64,000 bases of DNA, taken from NCBI RefSeq assembly GCF_000737335.2, contig NZ_JMCC02000062.1, forward strand, positions 1 through 64,000. The letters are read 5' to 3'. Source of the DNA: Enhygromyxa salina. Its GTDB lineage: Bacteria > Myxococcota_A > Polyangia > Nannocystales > Nannocystaceae. Under the pieces are notes generated by a model. That model saw only the letters and a program-made list of their open reading frames with translations, did no database searches and was not told the origin of the DNA. The position numbers were made by a program, and so were the translations under genes. Shown in pieces: positions 54,238 to 63,474 of this stretch; position 1 is the stretch's first letter, and every line of letters starts with the position of its first letter.

Positions 54238-55413
54238 TCCGAGTGGGGTTCGCTCGCAGTCTTGCTGGCCCCAATCGAGCAGCGGCCCGTGGTCGATCAC
54301 GTCGAAGTCGATCGGCCGCAGCGCCACGAGATCCTGCGGTGCGAGCAGGTCGGCCCACTTGTTCGTGGAGTAGCGATCGCTCTGTCCGGTCAGCGCGATC
54401 TGACCGCCGTCGGCGAGGAACATGCCGTACTTTTGCAGCGCCCGCGCGACCACGCGGGCGGCCTCGTTGGGCAGGTTCTCGAGCGGATAGTCGGCGCGCA
54501 GGCGCAGGTGCACGCCGTAGGGCGGCGCCTCGACGGGGCCCGAGGTCGCGTAGGTGCTGTGGGTCGCGGGCGGCGAGTAGATGAGGTCGCGGATGTTGGC
54601 GTTGGGCAAGATGAAGCGGATCGCGTGGTCGATCGATCCGCTCGCGACTTCGTCGGCGGTGAACAGCAAGGGCGCGATCGGAAACCCAGCCGCGTCGGCG
54701 CTGGTGCAGCCCTGCCCGCGGCCGTCGTCGCCGTAGACCTTGGTCATGTCCCAGACCGCGAGGCAGCCGCCGTAGAAGGTGCCGTCGACGATGTTGGCGC
54801 GCCACATCTCGTACAGCAGGTTCTCGTCGCGGGCCGCGACGATCAGGTGGCAGTCGCCGTCGTTGGTGCACTCGTAGCCGGACTCGCCCTCGATCGCGCC
54901 GACGGCAGGGACCGGGACGTCGACCCAGTCGCAGTCGGGTGTGTAGAAGGCGTCGGTCGCCTCGAAGCTCATGCGCGGCGTGTTGGCGTCGGCCTCGAGC
55001 ACCTCGATCGAGAAGTCGATCTGGAACTTGTCGCCGTTGCCCCACCCGGCCTGCTCGAGCCAGGCGGTGACCGTGTCGGAGTCGGCCGTGGTGGGGGCGT
55101 TGGTGACGTCTTCGCACCACACGGCGCCGGCCGGGAAGTAGCCGGCGCAGTCACCGGGATCTCCGTCGCCGTCGCCGGTTGGGCCGGTGTCGCCGTCGCC
55201 GTCGCCGGTTGGGCCGGTGGGACCGGTGTCGCCGTCGCCATCACCGGTTGGGCCGGTGTCGCCGTCGCCGTCGCCGGTTGGGCCGGTGTCGCCGTCGCCG
55301 TCGCCGGTCGTGTCAGCGTCGCCGATGTCCCCGCTGCTGTCGCCCTTGCAGCCCGAGGTCACGGTAAGCGCGGCGAGAATGGTCCACGTGCATGTCGATA
55401 GACGCAGGTGCAT
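54229..55413 (-). CDS. Lipoprotein with (Gly-Pro-Thr)-Gly-Asp repeat linker, function unknown
   Basis: 394 aa. Signal and lipobox TILAALTVTSGCKGD; a linker of repeated GDGDGDTGPT units (about residues 30-85, encoded by 27-bp tandem repeats); then a globular domain with cysteines (DCAGYFPAGAVWCEDV, TPDCDWVDVPVPAVG, SGYECTNDGDCHLI, YGGCLAV, GRGQGCTS). The domain ends PIDFDVIDHGPLLDWGQQDCERTPLGTP. No known family is recognised. A TATCGT box (complement at 55420-55425) lies 6 nt before the ATG. Divergent from the FtsW/RodA gene. Confidence 0.75.
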   Translation of the reverse strand: MHLRLSTCTWTILAALTVTSGCKGDSSGDIGDADTTGDGDGDTGPTGDGDGDTGPTGDGDGDTGPTGPTGDGDGDTGPTGDGDGDPGDCAGYFPAGAVWCEDVTNAPTTADSDTVTAWLEQAGWGNGDKFQIDFSIEVLEADANTPRMSFEATDAFYTPDCDWVDVPVPAVGAIEGESGYECTNDGDCHLIVAARDENLLYEMWRANIVDGTFYGGCLAVWDMTKVYGDDGRGQGCTSADAAGFPIAPLLFTADEVASGSIDHAIRFILPNANIRDLIYSPPATHSTYATSGPVEAPPYGVHLRLRADYPLENLPNEAARVVARALQKYGMFLADGGQIALTGQSDRYSTNKWADLLAPQDLVALRPIDFDVIDHGPLLDWGQQDCERTPLGTP

Positions 55414-55492
55414 GCCGCCACGATAGCGCGGCCACGCCCCCCGCTTGGCAGTTTTTTTGGAGTCTCGCCCGGGCCGTGCTTGGCTCGCCATC

Positions 55493-56776
55493 GTGTCGGA
55501 GACCGTCAACGTGGCAGCCGAGCCCCAGCAGGCCCCCGCGACCGAGGTGAGTTCGCCTCGGCGCCGAAGGGCGGGCGCGGACCAGGCCATGGATCCGTGG
55601 CTGTTCTTCGCGGCCTTGGCCCTTGGCTGCGTCGGGCTCGTCATGGTCTACAGCTCCAGCGCGTGGCTGGGCAGCAGGACCTCGGGCTCGTGGGAGTACT
55701 TCTTGCGTCGGCAGGCGGTGTTCTTTGCGATGGGCGTGGGCGTGATGTTGACGGTCAGCCGCGTCGACTACCGGCTGCTGCGTCGGTTCGCGCCGCAGCT
55801 GATGGCCTTCGCCGCCGGCTTGCTGGTGCTGGTCCTGTTCATCTCCGAGGACATCAACGGCGCGCGCCGCTGGATCGACTTGGGTCCGGTCCACATGCAG
55901 CCGTCGGAGATCGCGAAGATCGCGCTGGCCGTGTTCTTGGCCGCGACCTTGGCTCGCCGAGGTGAGCAGATCCGCAGCTTCAAGACCGGGTTCTTGCCGC
56001 CGATGATCGCGGCCTGCGGGACCATGGCGTTGGTGCTGATGGAGAAGGACCTGGGCACGACCGTGTTGCTGGGCAGCGTCAGCTTGATCCTGCTGTATGT
56101 GGCCGGGACCCGCGCGAGCTGGGTGCTCGCCGCGATCATGGTCGCCGCGCCGCTGGCGTGGTCGCAGATCGTCAACGTTGGTTATCGGCGTGAACGGGTC
56201 GAGAGCTTCTTGTCGGGCGACGACTACCAAGTCGAGCAGGGGCTGATCGCGATTGGATCCGGCGGCCCGTTTGGCCTGGGCCTTGGCAACGGGCGCCAGA
56301 AGCTGGGCTTCCTGCCGGAGAACCATACGGACTTCATCCTCGCCACGATCGGCGAGGAGCTTGGGCTCATCGGGATCTTCACGGTTATCGGGCTGTTCGC
56401 GCTGTTGGTCTGGCGGGGTCTGGTGATCGCTCGCCAGGCCCATGATCGGTTTGGGACCTACCTGGCGATCGGGCTGTCTGCGCTGTTTGGGTTGCAGGCC
56501 CTGATCAACATGGCGGTCGTGCTCTCGGTGATGCCGGCCAAGGGGATCACGCTGCCGTTCGTGAGCTACGGTGGCTCGAGCTTGTTGGTGTCGATGGCGT
56601 CGATCGGTGTGCTGTTGTCGATCTCGCGCCGGCCCGAGCCGTGGGGGATCAGCGACATGCGTGGGCGTCGGAGCGAGCGGGCTGACAAGCCTGCCAGGCG
56701 GCTGCGCAAGCGGGTGAGTGGGCCGAAGATCGATCCCCGCGGGGCGCGGGCGAATCTTCGCAAGCAGCCCGGCTGA
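55493..56776 (+). CDS. ftsW: FtsW/RodA/SpoVE-family peptidoglycan glycosyltransferase
   Basis: 427 aa, about ten membrane helices. SEDS motifs: MVYSSSAWLGSRTSGSWEYFLRRQAVFFAMGVGVM, GARRWIDLGPVHMQPSEIAKIAL, MEKDLGTTVLLG, GFLPENHTDFILATIGEELGLIG and PFVSYGGSSLLVSMASIGVLLSISR. It polymerises lipid II with a cognate class B penicillin-binding protein. No division-cluster or rod-shape gene is adjacent, so FtsW and RodA cannot be separated; the ENHTDFILATIGEELG motif favours FtsW/SpoVE. The GTG at 55493 is used; the frame extends 48 nt upstream to a GTG/ATG-poor leader. Confidence 0.9.
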   Translation: MSETVNVAAEPQQAPATEVSSPRRRRAGADQAMDPWLFFAALALGCVGLVMVYSSSAWLGSRTSGSWEYFLRRQAVFFAMGVGVMLTVSRVDYRLLRRFAPQLMAFAAGLLVLVLFISEDINGARRWIDLGPVHMQPSEIAKIALAVFLAATLARRGEQIRSFKTGFLPPMIAACGTMALVLMEKDLGTTVLLGSVSLILLYVAGTRASWVLAAIMVAAPLAWSQIVNVGYRRERVESFLSGDDYQVEQGLIAIGSGGPFGLGLGNGRQKLGFLPENHTDFILATIGEELGLIGIFTVIGLFALLVWRGLVIARQAHDRFGTYLAIGLSALFGLQALINMAVVLSVMPAKGITLPFVSYGGSSLLVSMASIGVLLSISRRPEPWGISDMRGRRSERADKPARRLRKRVSGPKIDPRGARANLRKQPG

Positions 56777-56805
56777 GGCTGGCGATCGCCACAAGCGGTC
56801 GAGTG

Positions 56806-57762
56806 TCAGACGAAGATGCTCGCGGTCTCGCTTGCCTGCTTGGCGCGGGCAGCCCAGCGCTCGAGCAGATCTGGATCGCTGCACTCTCGGATCTTGGCCC
56901 CGGTCGCCGCGTCGATCGGGAGCTCACGCAGCTCGAGGATCGTGAACAAGAGCTCCGCGAGAACCTCGAGCTTGCCCTCGAGCTTGCCCTCGAGCTTGCC
57001 TTCGAGCTTGCCTTCGAGCTTGCCCTCGAGCTTCCCGCGGTCCAACCCGTCGTGGTACGCGATGCTGTTGTATTCGAGTTCGGTCAGTTTGTGCTGTTCT
57101 TCCATGTTCATCCCTTCCTTCATCTGGTCCGCCTCGTGCTTGGGGACGGCGCTCAGGATGATCGCAGCGTAGCGCCAGCGGCGTTCATCCGCGAGCTCCA
57201 GCGCCATCTCAAAGGCAATTCGCGCGCTCCCGTAGTCACCGTTGATCGCGTGGATCACCGCCGAGAGCACCGCCCACGCCGGGCGTAATCGGGCTTCCTC
57301 GATATCGCTGATCCGCGGCATGTTTTCGTGGTCGAGAACCAGCAAACCTTCACGGATCGGAATCTCGAGCCGCCCAAGCCCTCGTGACCAACGCGCCACA
57401 GCTTTCGACAGTGGAACCACGAGCACCGCAGTATTTCGGCGCAGCCGCTCGGCGAGCAGGGCCCAATAGACCCACAACCGCCACCGCTTAACGGAGTTGA
57501 TCTCTTTTTGAACCTCGACGATCACCGCGATCCCAGCCCGCCGATATTCTGGGCGCTGAAGCTCGGCGGAGAGGGCGACATCCATGCGAATCTCCCCCGT
57601 GTCGCCGACCACGGGCAGGTAGCGATCGAGCTCGCCCTTGCGATCCGTGTATTGTGTGAGTTCAGGCAACTCGATGCCAAACACCGAGCGCAGGAGATCG
57701 AACGCGAGGGCCGAGTCATCACAGAACAGCGAGACCACGCCTTGGTGGAGTGTGCTTGGCAT
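56806..57762 (-). CDS. Rpn-like PD-(D/E)XK nuclease family protein with KLEG repeats
   Basis: 318 aa. GEIRMDVALSAEL and AVIVEVQKEINSVKRWRLWVYWALLAERL fit the D...ExQ core of recombination-promoting nuclease/YhgA-like transposase relatives, with Gln in place of the usual Lys. Helical C-terminal half; the segment at 56975-57045 encodes about six tandem Lys-Leu-Glu-Gly units from a 12-bp repeat, a coiled or flexible spacer. Many paralogues of this kind exist in myxobacteria. It is not flanked by inverted repeats. ATG 57762 is used; GTG 57795 is possible. Confidence 0.65.
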   Translation of the reverse strand: MPSTLHQGVVSLFCDDSALAFDLLRSVFGIELPELTQYTDRKGELDRYLPVVGDTGEIRMDVALSAELQRPEYRRAGIAVIVEVQKEINSVKRWRLWVYWALLAERLRRNTAVLVVPLSKAVARWSRGLGRLEIPIREGLLVLDHENMPRISDIEEARLRPAWAVLSAVIHAINGDYGSARIAFEMALELADERRWRYAAIILSAVPKHEADQMKEGMNMEEQHKLTELEYNSIAYHDGLDRGKLEGKLEGKLEGKLEGKLEGKLEVLAELLFTILELRELPIDAATGAKIRECSDPDLLERWAARAKQASETASIFV

Positions 57763-57834
57763 CGTGACGCACCACCAAGGCAAGCGACGTGCCACGCCGA
57801 TTCGTCAGTGATCTCGTGCGAACCACAAAAATTA

Positions 57835-57897
57835 GTGGCCCGTCAGCGGGACGGTGGCCCGCCAGCGGGCCACCTCGAATGGCCCGCCAGCGGGCCA
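57835..57897. repeat. Three consecutive palindromic hairpins, terminator- or REP-like
   Basis: GTGGCCCGCCAGCGGGCCAC at 57854-57873 and TGGCCCGCCAGCGGGCCA at 57880-57897 are perfect hairpins with a two-base loop; a degenerate copy lies at 57835-57852. Located just 3' of the 1435-aa gene and before the next minus-strand gene. Confidence 0.85.
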
Positions 57898-57910
57898 CTC
57901 GCGCGAGCGA

Positions 57911-60900
57911 TCAATCGGCGATGAGCTCGTCTTCGTCGACCGCGTCCTCGCTCGGGGCCTGGGTCTTGGCGACGCGCGCCTGGATCGTCCCGGTCTGCTG
58001 CTGCACGACGAACGCCTCGCCGTCCCAGCGCAGCGTGATCCTGCGCCAGCTGACGTCACGATCCGGCACCAACCCACGATGGCGGATCTCCAGAGCCGGG
58101 ACTGCGCCGCTGTACTGCCGCGCGAACAGACCGGTGCCCCCAGCGTCGACGCCGTCGGCCTGCGGGCTTGGACGCCCGTCGGCGGTTGGCGCGACGGCCA
58201 GGGTTAGCTCAGCGCCCAGGTCCTGCCACAGCAACAGCTCCCAGGTCGCCGCGCCATCGAACAAGCCCAGCGACCGGAGCTCGGCAGCGAGCTTGTCCTT
58301 GGGCAGATCCAGATCGCTGTCGAGCAACCCCGCGAGCAGAGCAGCGCTGTGCAAGCGAGCGTAGCGACGCGGGTCATCCTCGCCGGGCCGGCCCTCACCC
58401 GCCTGCACCCGCCCGAGCAGCCGCAGCGCCTCATCCGTGCGCCCAGTCCCGGCGGCGGCCCGCGCCAGGCGGATCGCAGCCTCGGGGCCCTCGGCCAGAT
58501 CCATGAGCAGCTCGTACTGGCGGTATGCGTCGGCGTACCAGCCGTGGCGCAAGAAGATGTCACCCAGCAACCGGCGGCTGGCCAGCGAGCTGGGCGCGAA
58601 CTCGACGAGCTCCGAGAACAGGCGCTTGGCCGCGTCGTCACGGCCCCGCTTGGCCAACAGCTCGCCGATCAGCTGCGAGAGCTCCGGGGTCAGCTGACCT
58701 TGGTCGCGCAGCCGCAGCCCGCGGGCGATCGCATCGTCGATCCGATCGCGCTCGACGAGCTCGGCGATCATCCGACGCTCGCCGTCGGGATCACCCGGCG
58801 CGCGAGCCAACGCGGCGTCCAGGATCCGCAGGCGCTCGTCGAGGTCGTCGGTCGTGTCGAGCCGGCGATCGATCTCCCACCACGACTCGATCCCACCGTA
58901 CACGGCGTAGTTGACGGCGGCGATCAGCTCGGGCTCAATCAGCCGCCGCAGCAGCGCCTGGACCAAGAAGGTGTTCGCGTCGACGTCACCCGCGAAGTGC
59001 CCGAGCAGCAGCTGGATCTCGGCCTCGGTCCGTGCGCGTGTCTGCAACAGATCCAAGAACGCCTGCTGATCCCGCCAGCGCGGCAGCTCGCAGGCCGCGA
59101 GCGACGCCTCGTACACCCGCAGCATCCCGGTCATCGTGGTCTGGCGACCCAGCCGCATCGCCCACAGCACCCGCCGGTGCACGAGACCCCGGGTCGACGC
59201 GTCGCTGCAGGTCAGCGTTTGTTCGGGGGGGACCGGCGAGGGCATCACCCGGGCACGCCCGCTCATGGATCCCCGCGCGAGCTCGGACTCGGTGACGTCG
59301 TCGACCCAAGCGGGTGGCGCGGGCACGCTGAACCCCGCGGCCGCGAGCCGGCTCGCCCGGTCCCTCGCGCCGCCCGGGAGGTCGACGGTCTCGGCGTCGA
59401 GCTCGATGACGCCCAGCCCACCGGAGCTGCGCCAGCGCTGACCTTGGTTCGCCTGACGATCGAAGTTCTCTTCGCTGGCCGCGCTTGGGTCGACCCCGTC
59501 GGCCGGGGGCTCGAGGCGCGCGTCGGCGATCGGCGAAGCCGAGGGGGCGGGTCCGCGGGTCTGCGCGCTGCGCCCTAGCTTGGCCTCGTCTGCGCCGCGC
59601 GAGTTCTCGCTGCGATCGTCGCTGTCGCGACTCGGGGGCTTTTCGGGCCCGACACCACACCCAAACGGCGCCGACGCGGCTGCGCCGATCATCGTGAGCA
59701 CGGTCGGCGAGCTGGACGCTCGCTCCACAGGCGCCACCCGCGAGACCCCAGCGTCCGCGGTGAGGCTCGGGAACTTGCGAGCGCGTCGCTCGATCCCCGC
59801 GCGTCGGTAGGCCGACTCGTCCTCGAGCGCCAAGAACGAGCTGAACGGGGTCATCAACCCGTACTCCAGACCCAGCGTGAGGATCTTGCCGCGCACGGCC
59901 TCGGGTCCGCGGGTGTCGGTCAACAAGCGATCGATGTAGGCCCGCGCCCACAGCCGCGGCACCAAGCGCGAGAGCACCACGCTGTCCTCGCGATCGAGCT
60001 TGTACTCGCGCTCGTAGGTCTCGCCCGCGAACCGGTAGCTGACCGTGATCTGCTCGGGTAACTCGTGGTGGGTGCGGGCCAGGATCTTCAGCTCTTCACC
60101 GCGCGAGAGCTTGCCCTCGGAGCTGATGAACAGATCGTCGAGCCCCTCGCCCGCGTCCACGCTGACGTCGGTCAAGGTCGGGGTCTTGAGCGCACCCGAC
60201 AGCTCGAGCGCGCGGATGACCGCCTCGCCGGGCTCGGCCACCCGCAGCGACTTGCCACCGCCAGCGCGCGCGAGCTTGGTCAGCAGCGCCTCGTTGACCT
60301 CGCGGCCAACGGCGACCGTGAACAGCCGCGCGCGCGAGCCAGCCAAGGTCCGGCGCAGCCGCTCGGCGAGCGCGTCACCGTCGAGCTCACCCGAGGTCGC
60401 GACCCCATCACCGACGTAGACGATCGCGGGCTGCTCGAGCCCATGCACGCGCTCGAGCGACTGCTCGAAGATCGCGCCGAGATCCGTGGCCCCGCCCGCG
60501 CCGCGTTGGGTCAGGTGCTCGAGCGCGGCCGAGATCGCCTCGGGGGTGGCCTCGGCCATGCCCGCTTCGGGGTACAGGACCTCCGCGCGTAGATCCGCGC
60601 CAACCAGCGCGAAGCGATCGCTGGGGCTCAGCGATCGCAGCAGCGCCTCGGCGACCGCGAGCTTGGCCTGGTGCTCGGCAGGATCGCTGCCTGCCGAGGT
60701 GTCGACGACGACGACGACCTCACCGTTGGGCGCGGCCGTGGACGCAAACTCCACGTCGGGGGTCCAGCGCAGCATCACGTAGTCGGCCTGATCACTGCCG
60801 GGCTCGAACACGTTCACGCGCAGCGGCTTGGGCTGGTCACCGCTGCTCTCGGCGCCGCGCTTGCGAGTCAGCTCGAGCTCGAAGTCGGCGCGCGGCGTGA

Positions 60901-62218
60901 ACCCGCTGCGGCGCATGGTCACGCGATCACGATCGCGACCTTCGACCCGGGCGTCGTTGCGAGTTGCCAGGCCATAGCGCTTGGCCGTGTCACCGCGCAA
61001 CGACAGCGCCAGCGCGAAGTCTTCGATCGTCGCGGCCTCGCGCCCGACCGGGGCGGCCATTGGGTAGCTGTAGCGCAGCTTGCCCTCGCTCTCGCTGAGC
61101 AGCTGTTGGTAGCGCAGCACGACCCGGCGGGTGCCGGCGGCGGGGATCGGGTAGATCCGCGCCCGCACGGTCCGGGCGTCGACCCACTCGAGCAGCGCCG
61201 GATCCACGCGGTGTTGGATCGCGGCTTCGTAGATCTGCGTGGCTTGGCGGCGCTCGACTACCTCGGCTTCGATCAGCGTACCGTTGGTCTCGAGCGCGAA
61301 CGCGACGATCATCGCGTTCTCGGGGACCGTGAACCAATACCAGCCCTCGACCTCGCTGCCCGCGGGGTTGAAGAACACCTGATCGACCTCGGTCTCCGCG
61401 ACCTGCTCGTCGATCGCGACTTCCACGGTCTGCCGCTGGATCGCTAGGGGCAGGGCCTGCGCCCCCGGTCCCGCCATGTGATCGATCGCGTAGACGCTGC
61501 CGGTCCCCACCCACGGTGAGTTGGCAGCGGCGCTGTGATCCCCCATGCCGCCGGTCCAGTCGTCCCAGAACTTCACGGGCTCGACGACCGGCGCGCCGTC
61601 GCCCGAGATCGTCGCGCGCTCGCCTGGGTCGAGCTCCGTGCGGCCGCCCGGCGCCGTCACGATTGCGAGCCCCTCGGCCACGTAGATCTCAACCTCGTCA
61701 CCGCTGCGCGTGAGGCTGGCCCCGCCGTCGCTGACCGAGACGTTGACCGAGCCGAGCGTGTGCGAGCTGGCGCGCTGGCCCTGCTCGAGCGGCGGCGCCT
61801 CGATCCACGCCTGCCCGCTGTCGAGCTGCAGACCGTCGGCGAGGGTCACCTTGGTGTCGTCGCGCAAGAACACGCGGGTCCCGTCGCCCAGCCGGATCAA
61901 CGCGCGCGCGCCCGTGCCCGTGCGCAGCTCCGCGCCGATCGGCAGCGGGGTGTTCGACAGCAGCGTGGTCTCGCCGGCCTTGGTGGTCAGCGTGACCTGA
62001 CCCGACGCGAGCTCGAGCGTGGCGCCGAGCGCTGGCGCCTCTTCGGGCACATCCTCGCTCTTGCAGGAGCTGCTGCCGATCGCGGTCATCAACGCGAGCG
62101 CGCTGGCGAGGGTGATCAAGCTGGCTTTGCGCCGCGCCCACCCAAGTCGCCGACGCTTCGGCGCGGTGGAGGTAACAGGGGTCAGGGAAGCAGGGGACTC
62201 GGGGTTGGGCTCACTCAC
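57911..62218 (-). CDS. Giant FecR-VIT-VWA-repeat lipoprotein-like protein
   Basis: 1435 aa. An N-terminal basic/hydrophobic segment (KASLITLASALALMTAIGSSSC) looks like a lipoprotein signal. Residues about 60-200 are FecR-like (LASGQVTLTTKAGETTLLSNTPLPIGAELRTGTGARALIRLGDGTRVFLRDDTKVTL). About 245-390 is a VIT domain (VDQVFFNPAGSEVEGWYWFTVPENAMI). About 515-690 is a VWA domain (EVVVVVDTSAGSDPAEHQAKLAVAEALL), whose MIDAS reads DTSAG instead of DxSxS. The last third is helical and repeat-like (TPR-type: RILDAALARAPGDPDGERRMIAELVERDRIDD). Probably a large periplasmic or surface assembly factor. GTG start at 62218; no TANNNT box. Confidence 0.85.
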   Translation of the reverse strand: MSEPNPESPASLTPVTSTAPKRRRLGWARRKASLITLASALALMTAIGSSSCKSEDVPEEAPALGATLELASGQVTLTTKAGETTLLSNTPLPIGAELRTGTGARALIRLGDGTRVFLRDDTKVTLADGLQLDSGQAWIEAPPLEQGQRASSHTLGSVNVSVSDGGASLTRSGDEVEIYVAEGLAIVTAPGGRTELDPGERATISGDGAPVVEPVKFWDDWTGGMGDHSAAANSPWVGTGSVYAIDHMAGPGAQALPLAIQRQTVEVAIDEQVAETEVDQVFFNPAGSEVEGWYWFTVPENAMIVAFALETNGTLIEAEVVERRQATQIYEAAIQHRVDPALLEWVDARTVRARIYPIPAAGTRRVVLRYQQLLSESEGKLRYSYPMAAPVGREAATIEDFALALSLRGDTAKRYGLATRNDARVEGRDRDRVTMRRSGFTPRADFELELTRKRGAESSGDQPKPLRVNVFEPGSDQADYVMLRWTPDVEFASTAAPNGEVVVVVDTSAGSDPAEHQAKLAVAEALLRSLSPSDRFALVGADLRAEVLYPEAGMAEATPEAISAALEHLTQRGAGGATDLGAIFEQSLERVHGLEQPAIVYVGDGVATSGELDGDALAERLRRTLAGSRARLFTVAVGREVNEALLTKLARAGGGKSLRVAEPGEAVIRALELSGALKTPTLTDVSVDAGEGLDDLFISSEGKLSRGEELKILARTHHELPEQITVSYRFAGETYEREYKLDREDSVVLSRLVPRLWARAYIDRLLTDTRGPEAVRGKILTLGLEYGLMTPFSSFLALEDESAYRRAGIERRARKFPSLTADAGVSRVAPVERASSSPTVLTMIGAAASAPFGCGVGPEKPPSRDSDDRSENSRGADEAKLGRSAQTRGPAPSASPIADARLEPPADGVDPSAASEENFDRQANQGQRWRSSGGLGVIELDAETVDLPGGARDRASRLAAAGFSVPAPPAWVDDVTESELARGSMSGRARVMPSPVPPEQTLTCSDASTRGLVHRRVLWAMRLGRQTTMTGMLRVYEASLAACELPRWRDQQAFLDLLQTRARTEAEIQLLLGHFAGDVDANTFLVQALLRRLIEPELIAAVNYAVYGGIESWWEIDRRLDTTDDLDERLRILDAALARAPGDPDGERRMIAELVERDRIDDAIARGLRLRDQGQLTPELSQLIGELLAKRGRDDAAKRLFSELVEFAPSSLASRRLLGDIFLRHGWYADAYRQYELLMDLAEGPEAAIRLARAAAGTGRTDEALRLLGRVQAGEGRPGEDDPRRYARLHSAALLAGLLDSDLDLPKDKLAAELRSLGLFDGAATWELLLWQDLGAELTLAVAPTADGRPSPQADGVDAGGTGLFARQYSGAVPALEIRHRGLVPDRDVSWRRITLRWDGEAFVVQQQTGTIQARVAKTQAPSEDAVDEDELIAD

Positions 62219-62393
62219 GGGCGATCTCGTTGGCCGGGGCTTCGGCGCACTTGGCGGATTCTACGCCGCTCCGGGCCCGAGCGCGCCCCCTTTTCCCGCT
62301 GGCGTGGACCGGCTCGCGCGCGGACGCGCGGTCGAGCGGTGTGAGACCCGGGCTGCGCGTGTTTTGGGGTGGGGTCGCTATACTGCCGCGCCC

Positions 62394-63347
62394 ATGAGTG
62401 ATCCCACCTCGCCCGAGCCCCTCCCGCGGTCGCTCCCTTGGTCGAGCGCGCCCGCGTCCCCGCGCTCCGGCCTGCTGACGCTGCGTCGCGACGGCGAGTC
62501 GGAGCCCGAGTCGCCGCCCTCGGTTGAAGCCGAGGCCGAGGCCGAGACCGAGTCCGAGCGCGCCTATCGGCTGCATCGTCGCTTCGATCGCATGGGTCGG
62601 CTGGTCGGCGACACGTCCATGCGCAAGCTGCTGGGCAGTCACGTGATGGTGATCGGGATCGGCGGCGTCGGCAGCTGGGCCGCCGAGGCGCTGGCCCGCG
62701 CGGGGGTCGGGCGCCTGAGCCTGGTCGACTTCGATCTGGTGTGTGTGACCAACGCCAACCGCCAGCTCCATGCGATGCGCGGCACCACTGGCAAGCCCAA
62801 GGTCGACGTCATGGCCGAGCGGCTGCGCGCGATCCACCCCGGCTGTGAGGTCGAGGCCGTGCGCAGCTTCTACGAGGCCGAGACCAGCGAGGCGCTGTTC
62901 GAACGCGGGGCGGATCTGATCATCGACGCGATCGACAACCTGACCGCGAAGGCCCACCTGATCGCCAGCTGCCGCGCGCAGGGGGTGCCCTTGGTCGTCT
63001 CGGGCGGCGCGTCTGGGCGCATGGACCCCACCCAGATCCGCGTGGGGGATCTGAGCGAGGTCGAGGGCGACCCGTTCTTGGCTTCGCTGCGGAAGATCCT
63101 TCGCCAAAAGCACGCGCTCCCGAGCGGGCGTGGTTGGGGGATCCCCACAGTCCACTCCCTCGAAACCCCCATGGCCCCGATCGAGCTGGGCTACGACAAC
63201 GGCGAGGGGTTTCGCTGCGTGTGCCCGCAAGGTGAGAACGGCAAGCACACCTGTGATCAACGCAACTTGATCTACGGGACCGCGGGGTTCGTGACGGGGA
63301 GCTTTGGGTTGGCCTGCGCGAGCGTGGCTGTGAAGTCGTTGGTCTGA
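62394..63347 (+). CDS. tcdA: tRNA threonylcarbamoyladenosine dehydratase (TcdA/CsdL)
   Basis: 317 aa. ATP-dependent cyclisation of t6A to ct6A at tRNA position 37. E1-like fold: HVMVIGIGGVGSWAAEALARAGVGRLSLVDFDLVCVTNANRQLHA (Rossmann loop, substrate loop), DLIIDAIDNLTAKAHLIASC, VVSGGASGRMDPTQIRVGDLSEVEGDPFLASLRKILRQKHAL and a C-terminal CPQGENGKHTCDQRNLIYGTAGFVTGSFGLACAS, the TcdA signature with its cysteine. A 60-residue acidic N-terminal extension is unusual. A TATACT box (62379-62384) lies 9 nt before the ATG. Confidence 0.93.
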   Translation: MSDPTSPEPLPRSLPWSSAPASPRSGLLTLRRDGESEPESPPSVEAEAEAETESERAYRLHRRFDRMGRLVGDTSMRKLLGSHVMVIGIGGVGSWAAEALARAGVGRLSLVDFDLVCVTNANRQLHAMRGTTGKPKVDVMAERLRAIHPGCEVEAVRSFYEAETSEALFERGADLIIDAIDNLTAKAHLIASCRAQGVPLVVSGGASGRMDPTQIRVGDLSEVEGDPFLASLRKILRQKHALPSGRGWGIPTVHSLETPMAPIELGYDNGEGFRCVCPQGENGKHTCDQRNLIYGTAGFVTGSFGLACASVAVKSLV

Positions 63348-63474
63348 GCGGTAACCATGCTCTGGGCGCAGCTCAGCGCGGTCGGGCTTGAAAGAACGCC
63401 GCGTTGCGCTGCAGGTCCGCGAGCAGATCGGGGCCCGCCTCGTCCTCGTGGTCGATCGCGTCGACCGGACCCTG

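Noticed and set aside
57835..57897. CRISPR-like array
   Set aside because: The three units are palindromes only 19-26 bp apart with almost no spacer sequence; no cas gene is nearby.
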